Source: Candidatus Chlorohelix allophototropha
GTDB taxonomy: Bacteria; Chloroflexota; Chloroflexia; Chloroheliales; Chloroheliaceae
Reading direction: 5' to 3'
DNA: 64,000 nucleotides
NCBI RefSeq assembly: GCF_030389965.1
Contig: NZ_CP128401.1
Location: 186,001 to 250,000 of the forward strand
The position numbers and the translations under genes were made by a program. Positions 55,027-63,451 of the stretch are shown here, piece after piece (positions within the stretch are counted from its first letter, which is position 1; each line of letters starts with the position of its first letter). The notes below the pieces were generated by a model. The model was given only the letters and a program-made list of their open reading frames with translations, was not told the DNA's origin and did no database searches.

Positions 55027-55152
55027 CGGGATGAAAACCGCTGGATTCTGGAAGAGCCTTTGGAAGATTTAGAAGATGTGCTATGGTTGGAAGCTTTAGG
55101 ATTGGAAATATCCCTAAGTCAGCTATATGAGCGCGTAGAATTTGAGGAATAA
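55012..55152 (+). pseudogene. 3' fragment of an unknown gene right of the inserted element
   Basis: An open frame begins inside the right arm and runs to TAA at 55150-55152. It is acidic and protein-like (HRDENRWILEEPLEDLEDV, LWLEALGLEISLSQLYERV). It has no start of its own and no match to a receiver domain, so it is a leftover of another gene or a distant part of the broken one. Confidence 0.45.
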
Positions 55153-55205
55153 CCCGTGAGTTCAATCGCGGCACTTGCCACCTAGAGTTCGGACTCGGCC
55201 AAATG

Positions 55206-55354
55206 CGGGTAGGAACACTGATTGGACAAAATGATTCGGTAAGCCTTGTTTTAACTTACCCTTGAGTTCAAATCGTCTTTTTAGATTCATTTGGCTTTTA
55301 CAGCTAAGCCAATTCTCCGTAGCGACTCTTTTGTCCGACTCGTGTTCCTACCCG
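55206..55354. repeat. 149-bp element with inverted ends CGGGTAGGAACAC
   Basis: CGGGTAGGAACAC at 55206-55218 is mirrored by GTGTTCCTACCCG at 55342-55354. The symmetry continues inside with GGACAAAA (55224-55231) and TTTTGTCC. No target duplication is evident and no gene is inside. It resembles a second, unrelated MITE, 180 bp from the first. Confidence 0.65.
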
Positions 55355-55368
55355 AGTTGCCATACCCA

Positions 55369-55821
55369 TCACCCTCCAGCTTTGCCCAAAAAGAAGCTAA
55401 AAACCAACACGAAAAGCACGAACAGGCTAATCAAGCTGAAAGCAAGATCACGACTCCGAATAAACATTAAGGCAGCCAACGCTACATTAACCACCGGGGT
55501 TAAAATCAGAAAAATGAGACCGAGCGTTATTATGGCAAAAGGTTTAAGGGTCAAGACACCCTCCCAGATTTTCTGCGGCGTGCTTGGAAAATATTCTGCG
55601 CTGGTATTCTCCAGAGTCATATAGCGCCCGCCATCATTGGGATTTAGGTCATCGTAAGCATAACCGCTTTTGCCAGTAACGAGGAATAGGCACAGCCCCA
55701 AACTAATCACGATTGCACTCAAAATTACGCCTGCCCGTAGCACCACACTAAGGGCTGCGCTGAAAAGGTTTCCTTTGGGGGGTGGGATTTCAGCCCTTTT
55801 TTCGCCCGAATCGGTTTTCAT
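55369..55821 (-). CDS. DUF1634 membrane protein
   Basis: 150 residues with three membrane helices: VVLRAGVILSAIVISLGLCLFL, AIITLGLIFLILTPVVNVALAALMF and LAFSLISLFVLFVLVFSFFLG. The motif GVILSAIVISLGL and the terminal RSRDLAFSLISLFVL are typical of DUF1634, which is very often coded next to TauE/SafE permeases. Here it starts 17 nt after the TauE/SafE gene, so the two are one operon and the protein is probably an accessory subunit. AGGAAA precedes the ATG. Confidence 0.85.
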   Translation of the reverse strand: MKTDSGEKRAEIPPPKGNLFSAALSVVLRAGVILSAIVISLGLCLFLVTGKSGYAYDDLNPNDGGRYMTLENTSAEYFPSTPQKIWEGVLTLKPFAIITLGLIFLILTPVVNVALAALMFIRSRDLAFSLISLFVLFVLVFSFFLGKAGG

Positions 55822-55838
55822 AGTTTCCTATTACTTCC

Positions 55839-56684
55839 TTAAATCCCAAACGCCTTTAATAGCATTTGCACCGTTAAAACTGCCAGAATGGCAATGAACA
55901 GCCAGCGGATATGCGTGTCTTTCAGTACCAGCAGTAGGCGAGTGCCAAGTGTTGCACCGAGCAGTACGCCCAATGCTACCGGAGCGGCAAGAAAGGGATT
56001 GATATAACCTCTGGTGAGATATACCCCTGCACTGGTGGCGGCTGTAACGCCGATCATGAAATTTGAGGTGGCAGTGCTAACCTTGATGGGCAATTTCATG
56101 GCGAGATCCATCGCCGGTACCTTCAAAGCGCCACTGCCGATTCCGAGCAAGCCCGATACAATTCCGGCTATGTACATCATCCCCAAGGCTGGTTTCGTGC
56201 CTTGCACCTCATACTGAACTTCCCGCTTCAATACCCTATCATAATAATGGCTTCCCAACTTTAGCTTGCGACTCCAAAGGTCGGGTTGCACATTCGCCGG
56301 AAGTTCCTGATTGCGCTTTCGCCACATCATTAGAGCGGATAGCCCTAACACCAGCCCGAAAACGAAAAAGAGATACGAACCGGCAAGATAAACACCGATG
56401 TAAGCCCCGGTAAGTGCGCCCACCGTGGTAGCCATTTCGAGGAATAGACCCACCTTAACATTTGAAATATTGGCTTTAATATAGGTAGCCGCCGCCCCGC
56501 TGGAGGTGGCAATAACCGATACCACACTTGCGCCGATGGCATAGTGGACGTTGATACCGAAGAAAATGGTCAGTATCGGTACAATGATTACGCCGCCGCC
56601 TAACCCCGCCATAGCCCCGAAAGCACCTGCCGCCAGCGCTACCGCAAATAGGGTCAACAGAGTTATTACCAGTTCGAAATTCAT
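55839..56684 (-). CDS. TauE/SafE (TSUP) family anion permease
   Basis: 281 residues from the ATG at 56684 (GGAGAA 9 nt upstream; a longer start at 56726 would run through an operator). Eight or so membrane helices in two halves with the TSUP motifs GAFGAMAGLGGGVIIVPIL and GIVSGLLGIGSGALKVPAM. TSUP proteins move sulfite, sulfoacetate or other organic sulfur anions; the exact substrate is not readable. It is divergent from lgt and shares with it a pair of palindromic operators, so both may answer to one repressor. Confidence 0.9.
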   Translation of the reverse strand: MNFELVITLLTLFAVALAAGAFGAMAGLGGGVIIVPILTIFFGINVHYAIGASVVSVIATSSGAAATYIKANISNVKVGLFLEMATTVGALTGAYIGVYLAGSYLFFVFGLVLGLSALMMWRKRNQELPANVQPDLWSRKLKLGSHYYDRVLKREVQYEVQGTKPALGMMYIAGIVSGLLGIGSGALKVPAMDLAMKLPIKVSTATSNFMIGVTAATSAGVYLTRGYINPFLAAPVALGVLLGATLGTRLLLVLKDTHIRWLFIAILAVLTVQMLLKAFGI

Positions 56685-56713
56685 TAGAATTATTTCTCCA
56701 ATACAGCCAATTA

Positions 56714-56727
56714 TATGTACGGACATA
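56714..56727. promoter_or_regulatory. Palindromic operator copy 1 (TATGTACGGACATA)
   Basis: A 14-bp site with dyad symmetry, 30 nt upstream of the TauE/SafE ATG. It is nearly identical to the perfect palindrome at 56832-56845. The pair spans the divergent region. Confidence 0.6.
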
Positions 56728-56831
56728 TATAGTACGCTCGATTTAATTACGAGTCAAGGAGAGAGCCTTTTAGTTCCTAAAATTGATATTCCCGCTTTAT
56801 TGACAAACCCATGCGACTTAGATTAATATCT

Positions 56832-56845
56832 TATGTACGTACATA
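56832..56845. promoter_or_regulatory. Palindromic operator copy 2 (TATGTACGTACATA)
   Basis: A perfect 14-bp palindrome 49 nt before the lgt ATG. Its twin is 118 bp away on the TauE side. TetR or MarR-type repressors use sites of this kind; the cognate regulator is not known. Confidence 0.65.
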
Positions 56846-56893
56846 TTATGCTAACTTTTTTTGTTTTTTGGTAAGAATGAAGGCATGAAATTT

Positions 56894-57889
56894 ATGACAA
56901 CTGAAAATAAAGCGTTATCTCGACTGAAAAACCTTGCCTTCCCTGAAATAATACTCAAGTGGTATGCAATTCTGGGAATTTACGCTACTGTGTTGTTTAT
57001 ATTTTTGTTCCTACGGTTGCAGGGTGGAAACGAACCGAATCTATTGCAACTAGGACCCTTGCGCTTCCGTTGGTATGGGATACTAATAGCTTGTGGAGTG
57101 GCTTTGGCTACGCTAGTAACTTCCTATCTCGCCGAGCGACGCGGGGAGGATGCCAACCATGCTTGGAGAGTGCTTCCGGTGGTGCTGGTTTCTAGTTTGG
57201 TAGGCGCAAGGTTGTGGTTTGTAGTTTTTACATGGGAAACCTATTCTCAGCACCCTGATAGAATTATTGCCATCTGGGAAGGTGGCATTGCCATTCAGGG
57301 CGGCGTTTTAGGTGGGTTAGCGGGAGGGCTGATTTATGCTCGCTTGGCAAGTGTAAAGGCTTGGCGGTGGGCTGATTTTATCGCTCCGGGATTGGTGCTG
57401 GCTCAAGCAATCGGACGGTGGGGTAACTTTATGAATAATGAAGCCTATGGAAGCCCTATCAATTTGCCGTGGGGAATAAAAATACCTTGCCAGTATCGTA
57501 CCGATGGACATCCCGGCACGGTGGATACCCGTTGCGGAGTGACTGGAAACCCCGGAGTTGACAGCACTTTCCATCCCACTTTTCTATATGAATCGCTTTG
57601 GGATTACGGCTGTTTCCTTATATTGCTTTTCCTATCTCTTAATCCCCGCCCTACTTGGTTTGAGCGAAAACTAGGATGGTGGCGGCGCGATGGCGATCTC
57701 TTTCTCATATATTGGATTATCTATTCTATCGGACGCTTTTTTACCGAAAGTTTGCGCACTGACAGTCTGACCTTTGGGGGCTTTCGTACTGCTCAGGTAA
57801 CGGCAATAGCGGCTATCTTGGTTTGCTCGGCATTGTTGTTCTGGCAGCACCGGCACGATCGGAAAGAAAAAACCGGTATTGTCGCTTGA
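56894..57889 (+). CDS. lgt: Prolipoprotein diacylglyceryl transferase
   Basis: This enzyme moves diacylglycerol from phosphatidylglycerol to the lipobox cysteine of prolipoproteins at the inner face of the cell membrane. It has 331 residues from the ATG at 56894, which is 10 nt after GAAGG (the start at 56885 is only 1 nt away). Hallmarks are LRFRWYGILIACG, VGARLWFVVF and the Lgt signature GRWGNFMNNEAYGSP, followed by FHPTFLYESLWD and GRFFTESLRTDSL. The Arg and His/Glu residues of the active site are present. Lipoproteins predicted in this window (46.2 and 51.8 kb) are likely substrates. Confidence 0.93.
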   Translation: MTTENKALSRLKNLAFPEIILKWYAILGIYATVLFIFLFLRLQGGNEPNLLQLGPLRFRWYGILIACGVALATLVTSYLAERRGEDANHAWRVLPVVLVSSLVGARLWFVVFTWETYSQHPDRIIAIWEGGIAIQGGVLGGLAGGLIYARLASVKAWRWADFIAPGLVLAQAIGRWGNFMNNEAYGSPINLPWGIKIPCQYRTDGHPGTVDTRCGVTGNPGVDSTFHPTFLYESLWDYGCFLILLFLSLNPRPTWFERKLGWWRRDGDLFLIYWIIYSIGRFFTESLRTDSLTFGGFRTAQVTAIAAILVCSALLFWQHRHDRKEKTGIVA

Positions 57890-57921
57890 GAGCTTTTTCT
57901 AAGAAGCATTAGAATAAAATC

Positions 57922-57936
57922 GAATCGAATCGATTC
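57922..57936 (+). promoter_or_regulatory. Palindrome upstream of the GntR gene
   Basis: GAATCGATTC at 57927-57936, preceded by an overlapping GAATC, forms a dyad 40 nt before the ATG at 57976. A site for autoregulation by the GntR protein is likely. Confidence 0.4.
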
Positions 57937-57975
57937 ATTCAAGGAGTATTATAGAAGTACAGAGGGAATTTCCGG

Positions 57976-58749
57976 ATGGTTGAAATAGACTCACAAAATG
58001 AGGCGCTTGATCGGAATAGCTCCATTCCTTTGCATCGCCAACTCTGGCAGATTTTCAAAGATAAAATTGACCAGGAGGAGTGGCGTTTGGGGGAAGTAAT
58101 CCCCAAGGAATTGGATTTGATGGAAGAATACGGGGTTAGCCGCTACACCATTAGACAAACTCTAGATGATTTGGTGCAAGCTGGATTTCTGATTCGTACT
58201 AAGAAGCGAGGAACTTTGGTTCGCCGCCCAAAAGTGGAACAAGATCTCTCCCGTTTTTATAGCTTTGCCCGCGATATGTCCGAACAAGGGTTGGAGCCTA
58301 CCAGCATTATTTTAAATCTGGAAGAAATCATCCCTGACGAAATTACAGCCGCAATCCTCAAACTAGAGTCAGGCAATCGCGTATACCATTTGCGCCGACT
58401 GCGCTTGGTGGCAGGCGAACCGCTTGTGTTAGAAAGCAGCTATTTAGCCTTTGGCAGCAGTATAAATCTCAGTGCCTACGATTGGCGAATACAACCCCTT
58501 TATGAAATTCTAGAAAACCATTATGGACTTAAGATTGAGAGGGCGGAAGAGTATCTTGAACCGGAAAACCTAGATCCGGAAACCGCCGCCTTGCTTGGAG
58601 TTGAAGCAAATACCCCGGCTTTCAGAGTAGAGCGCCTGACTTATAATAGTGAGGGGCGTATATTTGAACGACGCATTAGTTTGATAAGGGGCGACCGTTA
58701 CCGTTTTCACATCAATTTACCGAAAGTAGAGTTAGTGACAGGAAATTAG
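57976..58749 (+). CDS. GntR-family regulator, HutC subfamily (UTRA domain)
   Basis: 257 residues. The winged-helix part is typical: IPLHRQLWQIFKDKI, GEVIPKELDLMEEYGVSRYTIRQTLDDLVQAGFL. The C-terminal UTRA domain has YLFAFG-like ESSYLAFGSSINLS and LLGVEANTPAFRVERLTY, EGRIFERRISLIRGDRYRF. Such proteins bind a sugar or similar small molecule and release DNA. ATG at 57976 follows AGAGGGA. It may regulate itself; a target elsewhere cannot be read. Confidence 0.92.
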   Translation: MVEIDSQNEALDRNSSIPLHRQLWQIFKDKIDQEEWRLGEVIPKELDLMEEYGVSRYTIRQTLDDLVQAGFLIRTKKRGTLVRRPKVEQDLSRFYSFARDMSEQGLEPTSIILNLEEIIPDEITAAILKLESGNRVYHLRRLRLVAGEPLVLESSYLAFGSSINLSAYDWRIQPLYEILENHYGLKIERAEEYLEPENLDPETAALLGVEANTPAFRVERLTYNSEGRIFERRISLIRGDRYRFHINLPKVELVTGN

Positions 58750-58831
58750 CTGGCAAGGGGGGTACGCTTATGTTTGAGCTCACAAGTGCCGCTTGATACA
58801 TTGCTGCGCTTCCCCCTTTAGTGTAAATGAC

Positions 58832-59053
58832 CTAACGACTACGTACCTGTTTACCCATAAAAGGTGCTCCGAATAGTGGCGCGAATAGGCAAAAATCAAA
58901 GACCCCGGCAGCAATGGGAAGCAAGCCAACCACCGCGATAATCCAACCGACAGTGCTGCCAATCAAAAAGATTCCTAACGCAACCAACGCCAAACCCGCG
59001 ATAATCCGAACCGCACGTCCTGCTGTACTAGCCATAAATGAAGCGAATGCCAT
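58832..59053 (-). CDS. DUF2892 small membrane protein
   Basis: 73 residues with two membrane helices (AVRIIAGLALVALGIFLI and GWIIAVVGLLPIAAGVFDFCLFAPLFG). It fits the YgaP-C/DUF2892 family, in which a Cys in 'CPLY/CLFAPLFG' is common; here the Cys is CLFAPLFG. AGGAGG lies 8 nt before the ATG at 59053. A role in sulfur or redox chemistry is known only for relatives fused to rhodanese. Confidence 0.85.
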   Translation of the reverse strand: MAFASFMASTAGRAVRIIAGLALVALGIFLIGSTVGWIIAVVGLLPIAAGVFDFCLFAPLFGAPFMGKQVRSR

Positions 59054-59294
59054 CTTAAATACCTCCTGTTTTTTATAAATTATTTTTTATTTTCTAAATT
59101 CATCTTAACAATAAGATATGAGGAATAATTATGGAAACTATGAAGTAAGTTTAAAGAGTTGGTCTTTTCTTGACCATTTCTTGATCTAAAAGCCACCGTT
59201 TACTTGATCTTTCCCAGCCATAATACAGTTGTAAGGACGGGGATGACCCCGAAAGAGATAAAAAAAGCAAGTTAAGTCAGAAAGAGGACTAAAA

Positions 59295-59960
59295 ATGAAA
59301 GCGAAATGGTTTATGGGATTGGGATTGATAGTCGCCCTATTAGTTGGGCTATTTGCTGCAGTGGTTCCGTCCGATGCGCAAGCTTACGGATCGGGCGGCA
59401 GGGGTAACGGTACTGGTACTACCACGCCGGGAGCGCAAAACGGGGGCGGTTATGGAATGCAACCCGGTACAGGCATGGGAATGAATCAGGGAATGGGACA
59501 GATGCGCGGCGCTGGTGGCGCTCGGAACGGAATGGGTCAGCAGGGTACGGGTGCTTATGCTACCGTACTAAGTGAGCAAAGCGTAAATGCACTAAATCAG
59601 GCAATTCAGGAAGAATACCTTGCTCGCGCCACCTATCAAGCCATCCTAGCGAAATTCGGTCAGGTGCTACCTTTTTCCAATATTGTTAATTCGGAAAACC
59701 AGCATGTAACAGTCTTGGCTCGCCAGTTCACCAACCATGGGTTGGCAGTTCCGGCGGATAGTTGGGCGGGTAAGGTTACTGCGCCAGCTACCTTGAGTGA
59801 AGCCTTTAACGCCGCCATTCAGCTTGAAAAGGACGATGCTGCGCTGTACGACACTTTGCTGAAACAGGTCAGCGAACCGGAGTTAACTAGGGTCTTTACC
59901 CAATTGCAAAGCGCCTCGCTGAATATGCACCTTGCAGAATTGGAACTTTACAACAAATAA
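59295..59960 (+). CDS. Secreted DUF2202 ferritin-like protein
   Basis: 221 residues with a signal peptide (about 1-30, LGLIVALLVGLFAAVVPSDAQA) and a Gly/Met/Gln-rich low-complexity stretch (residues 31-90). The C-terminal DUF2202 domain follows: EEYLARATYQAILAKFGQ, NSENQHVTVLARQF, and EKDDAALYDTLLKQ. Glu and His at helix positions match the metal-binding pattern of ferritin-like four-helix bundles, so iron or copper handling is possible. The upstream Met/Gly stretch could bind metal. It precedes the OmpR-type two-component genes by 124 nt with a terminator between. Confidence 0.85.
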   Translation: MKAKWFMGLGLIVALLVGLFAAVVPSDAQAYGSGGRGNGTGTTTPGAQNGGGYGMQPGTGMGMNQGMGQMRGAGGARNGMGQQGTGAYATVLSEQSVNALNQAIQEEYLARATYQAILAKFGQVLPFSNIVNSENQHVTVLARQFTNHGLAVPADSWAGKVTAPATLSEAFNAAIQLEKDDAALYDTLLKQVSEPELTRVFTQLQSASLNMHLAELELYNK

Positions 59961-59976
59961 CCCGAATTGAATAATC

Positions 59977-60015
59977 AGGAAAGGTCTGGTAGCCACAGGT
60001 TGCCAGCCTTTTCTC
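59977..60015 (+). terminator. Rho-independent terminator after the DUF2202 gene
   Basis: GGAAAGGTCTGGTAGCC pairs with GGTTGCCAGCCTTTTC through mostly Watson-Crick plus a few G-T pairs, ending in TTTTCTC. Confidence 0.6.
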
Positions 60016-60084
60016 ATTTCAGATCAACTATAATAAAAGTAACCGTAGTTAGATCATAATAACCAAAACTGAGAGAAGAAGATA

Positions 60085-60789
60085 ATGACCAAAGTGCTGG
60101 TGGTGGACGATGAGACAAACTTGGTGGAACTGGTGCAAAGTTACTTGGTGCGGGAAGGCTATGAGGTATTGACTGCCTTTGACGGTCTGGAAGCTCTGGA
60201 ATTAGCGCGTGCTAATCCCCCTGATTTGGTGGTGCTGGATTTGATGCTGCCGGGCTTAGATGGCATTGAGGTTTGCCGCCAACTTCGCCAGTTCTCCGAT
60301 GCCTATGTCATAATGCTTACCGCTAAAACCGAAGAAATAGATAAAATTGTGGGACTATCGGTAGGGGCGGACGACTACCTTACCAAACCCTTCAGTCCAC
60401 GTGAACTGGTAGCTAGAGTGAAGGCGATGTTAAGGCGACCTCGTAGTGGCGCTGCCGGATTATCCCAGCCTGAAGTTACTCCCCCTCACAAGTTAGGAGA
60501 TTTGGTCATAGATGAATTGAGGCATGAGGTTAGGCGACAAGAAGAAGTAATCTCACTTACTGCTCGCGAGTTTGCCCTGTTGGTAACTCTCAGCGCACAT
60601 CCGGGTCGGGTCTTTACTCGCTTCCAACTGCTGGAAAGGGTGTGGGGCGATGAATATTATGATGACCATGTGGTAGATGTTCATATCGCCAACCTGCGCA
60701 AAAAGCTAGAAACCGAACCCGGCAGCCTACAATATATTGAAACAGTGCGGGGAGTGGGTTATCGTTTTGAAGTTAGGGACATAAAATGA
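60085..60789 (+). CDS. OmpR-family response regulator
   Basis: 234 residues. The receiver has D8-D9 and phosphoacceptor D52 in DLVVLDLMLPGLDG, with IMLTAKTEE and DDYLTKPFSPREL. The C-terminal winged helix is ISLTAREFALLVTL, HPGRVFTRFQLLERVWG and VDVHIANLRKKLE. The stop overlaps the kinase start by 4 nt (ATGA), so the pair is coupled. The signal and targets are unknown. Confidence 0.96.
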   Translation: MTKVLVVDDETNLVELVQSYLVREGYEVLTAFDGLEALELARANPPDLVVLDLMLPGLDGIEVCRQLRQFSDAYVIMLTAKTEEIDKIVGLSVGADDYLTKPFSPRELVARVKAMLRRPRSGAAGLSQPEVTPPHKLGDLVIDELRHEVRRQEEVISLTAREFALLVTLSAHPGRVFTRFQLLERVWGDEYYDDHVVDVHIANLRKKLETEPGSLQYIETVRGVGYRFEVRDIK

Positions 60790-61943
60790 AAGCCGCGACA
60801 TTCAAACGTCCTGTGATTGGAAGATTATCCATCAAATTGTTCCTTTCCTACCTGATAGTAATAGGGCTAGGCACTCTGACATTGCTGATGGCAGTAAATC
60901 AGGTAGCAATCGACTCCTTTACCGGGCGAATGCGCCAGTATCGGGGCGGAACCACTATACCAGGACAGGGGCGTGGCACTGCTCAGCGTGGGTTGGGGGC
61001 GCTCGATCCAGCGGTGGCGGATGCCTTTCAGGGCGCTATTAATGATGCGCTGCTGGTGGCTGGTATAGTGGCAGTGGTGGTGGCGGTCATAATCAGTTTG
61101 GTAGTTACGGGTAGGATAACGGGACCGGTACGCCGAATGTCAGAAGCCAGTCGCCGAATTGCTGCCGGAAAGTACAGCGAACGAGTGGTTACCAAAAGCA
61201 AAGACGAACTGGGAGAACTGGCATATAACTTTAACCAGATGGCGGAAACGCTAGAGGAAACTGAGCATCGCCGCATGGAACTGATCGGAGATGTAGCGCA
61301 TGAGCTAAGAACCCCGGTTGCCACTCTGGAAGGTTACTTAGAGGGTTTGCTGGACGGCGTAATTGAATCGAACGAGCGCACTTGGGCGAAACTCCACGAT
61401 GAAGCCGGGCGATTACGGAGATTGGTAGACGATTTGCAGGAACTATCGCGAGCGGAAGCGCGGCAAGTACCGCTCAATATAGCTTCGGTGAACCCGCTTG
61501 AAATTGCACAGGTAGCGATTGAGCGTCTATCACACCAATATGCCGAGAAAGGGCTGGAGTTTTCCACCGAACTACCTCAAAATCTGCCCACAATCAAAGC
61601 CGATCACGATCGGACGGTGCAAGTGGTGACCAATCTGCTGACCAACGCCTTGCGCTACACCCCTGCCCCCGGCAAGGTACAGCTTACACTAAGCCACAAA
61701 GGAAATGAAGTGGAATACCGAGTAACGGATAATGGAGTGGGCATTGCTCCCGAAAATCTACCTCATCTGTTCGAGCGGTTCTACCGAGTGGATAAATCCC
61801 GTAGTCGGGCGTTGGGCGGTTCTGGTATCGGTCTGACCATTGCAAAAGCGTTGGTAGAAGAAATGGGCGGGACAATTCAGGTGAAGTCTGGCGGAGCAGG
61901 CAAGGGCGCTACCTTCAGTTTCACCTTGCCGATAGCCCGATAG
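60786..61943 (+). CDS. Membrane sensor histidine kinase with HAMP domain
   Basis: 385 residues. Two membrane helices (about 13-35 and 87-110) frame a short outside loop that is rich in Arg, Gly and Gln. The HAMP region is TGPVRRMSEASRRIAAG. HisKA has His172 in GDVAHELRTPVATLEG, and HATPase has VVTNLLTNALRY, DNGVGIAPENLPHLFERFYR and GGSGIGLTIAK. The partner response regulator overlaps its start by 4 nt. It converges on a methyltransferase gene with a 3-nt gap. Confidence 0.95.
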   Translation: MKAATFKRPVIGRLSIKLFLSYLIVIGLGTLTLLMAVNQVAIDSFTGRMRQYRGGTTIPGQGRGTAQRGLGALDPAVADAFQGAINDALLVAGIVAVVVAVIISLVVTGRITGPVRRMSEASRRIAAGKYSERVVTKSKDELGELAYNFNQMAETLEETEHRRMELIGDVAHELRTPVATLEGYLEGLLDGVIESNERTWAKLHDEAGRLRRLVDDLQELSRAEARQVPLNIASVNPLEIAQVAIERLSHQYAEKGLEFSTELPQNLPTIKADHDRTVQVVTNLLTNALRYTPAPGKVQLTLSHKGNEVEYRVTDNGVGIAPENLPHLFERFYRVDKSRSRALGGSGIGLTIAKALVEEMGGTIQVKSGGAGKGATFSFTLPIAR

Positions 61944-61946
61944 CTC

Positions 61947-62954
61947 TTACTTTTGCGCCACCAGTAAGCTATCTCGCTCTTGACCGGGAAGCGCCAATGT
62001 CGTAGGCTGCTGAAAACCCGCTTCCTGTAGCCAAGCAATCATTTCTTCGACCGAATGGGCTTTGCCACTATCGCTCGAAAGTAAAAGATGCAGGTCAATA
62101 AGGGTTGTCTCTACAGTACCGCTACCGTCGGGTTTTAGATAAAAACCGCGTATAGCCACAATTCCTCCGGGAACGAGCGCCCGATAAACCTCAGCAAGCA
62201 AATTTCTAGCTGTAACGGCTGTCTCGCTTGCCAATACTCCAAATAACAATACTAGATCAAAATTATCACCCAGTGAATCTACCCTAAAATCCCCACTTTG
62301 AACGGAAACCTGCTTTTCCCTATTGGCGGTGGCTATAACTTCCCTTGCTACTTCTGCTGCCGCCGGTAGTTCAAATACTACCGCTTGAAGTCCTTTAAAA
62401 TACTCCGCCAGAGCAATACTATATCCTCCATGTCCTCCCCCCACGTCAATTACTCGTAAAGGGGGTTCAACTCTTTGTGGTAATAGCGGTTCCAGGACTT
62501 TTGCTACCAATGGACCATTGATACGGGCTGTTTCGAGAAGAGCTAACTCGAAGTTTCGCACCCAATTCGGGTCTTTCTCATCCGTAGTATTCTCAGTAGG
62601 GCGCTGCCCGGTACGTACCGCTTCAGTAAGATGAGACCAGCGCCGATAAAATGCTGCTTCGCGTTTAACTTGCTTGCCCATATAGTGGGAACCCTCTGGA
62701 ACAAGACAAGCACAGGCTAACGGACTAGCGTGATAATATTGACCATCCCTTTCAACCAGTCCTAAAGCTGTAGCAGAATTTAGCAAGCGGGTTAAAGCTG
62801 CAATATCGACATTAAGACTTTGCCCTAGTTCGCTCACTGAGGCACGCTCATTTTTAAGTTGCTCAAATATACCCAACTCAACACAGGTAATCAGTGTTTG
62901 TGTTATCCGGTAGCCATTTAGCATTTCCTGAATACGTTCTCGATATTCTGACAT
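61947..62954 (-). CDS. SAM-dependent O-methyltransferase-like protein
   Basis: 335 residues. The N-terminal winged-helix dimer domain (ITCVELGIFEQL, then LGQSLNVDIAALTRLLNSATALGLV) is typical of plant-type and acetylserotonin-type O-methyltransferases. The SAM site is RVIDVGGGHGGYSIALAEYF, with VVFELPAAAEVAREV and LVLLFGVLASE. The active-site His is not certain. The substrate is unknown. It is encoded opposite to the two-component genes. Confidence 0.9.
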   Translation of the reverse strand: MSEYRERIQEMLNGYRITQTLITCVELGIFEQLKNERASVSELGQSLNVDIAALTRLLNSATALGLVERDGQYYHASPLACACLVPEGSHYMGKQVKREAAFYRRWSHLTEAVRTGQRPTENTTDEKDPNWVRNFELALLETARINGPLVAKVLEPLLPQRVEPPLRVIDVGGGHGGYSIALAEYFKGLQAVVFELPAAAEVAREVIATANREKQVSVQSGDFRVDSLGDNFDLVLLFGVLASETAVTARNLLAEVYRALVPGGIVAIRGFYLKPDGSGTVETTLIDLHLLLSSDSGKAHSVEEMIAWLQEAGFQQPTTLALPGQERDSLLVAQK

Positions 62955-63059
62955 CTGCTTGCCTCTTTATATTGCAATCACAAAATTATACTAGGAAAAG
63001 CTTACTGGTTTATGCTATGGTCATTTCATCTAATTGATCAATGAAAGCAGATACGCTTT

Positions 63060-63305
63060 TCAGCCACCAAAATTTGCCATTGGGCAGGTACCGGTCGCGC
63101 AACTTGATTCGCTACTGGCATTAACGCTGCGGCTGTCATTTTTGTACCAGCCTGCTCCTTTAAAAACCAGACCAGTAGGTGAAAATACCTTCCGCAACGC
63201 TTCAGTGCTGCATTCCGGGCAAACCTTGAGGGGAGATTCGCTCATACTCTGAGATTTTTCAAAGCGGTGACCGCAATTGTTGCAGGCATAATCATACATT
63301 GGCAT
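63060..63305 (-). CDS. FmdB-type zinc-ribbon protein
   Basis: 81 residues with two Cys pairs CNNCG and CPECS in the pattern MPMYDYACNNCGHRFEK, PLKVCPECSTEALRKVFSP, the standard FmdB zinc ribbon. The C-terminal tail is low in complexity (Ser/Cys-rich, ASSESSCATGTCP), which is common in the family. The function is uncertain; relatives are described as regulatory. Confidence 0.88.
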   Translation of the reverse strand: MPMYDYACNNCGHRFEKSQSMSESPLKVCPECSTEALRKVFSPTGLVFKGAGWYKNDSRSVNASSESSCATGTCPMANFGG

Positions 63306-63451
63306 TTTAATATACCTTTCGGGCTTGAATAGCGAATTTTAAATATAGTGCGGTATTATCCGATCAATTCCTAGCGTTAGGATAACAAACTAATTTGAAA
63401 TAACTTTTAAGAAATATTAAAGAAAGTTTGAAGATATGCCCGATCGCTATT

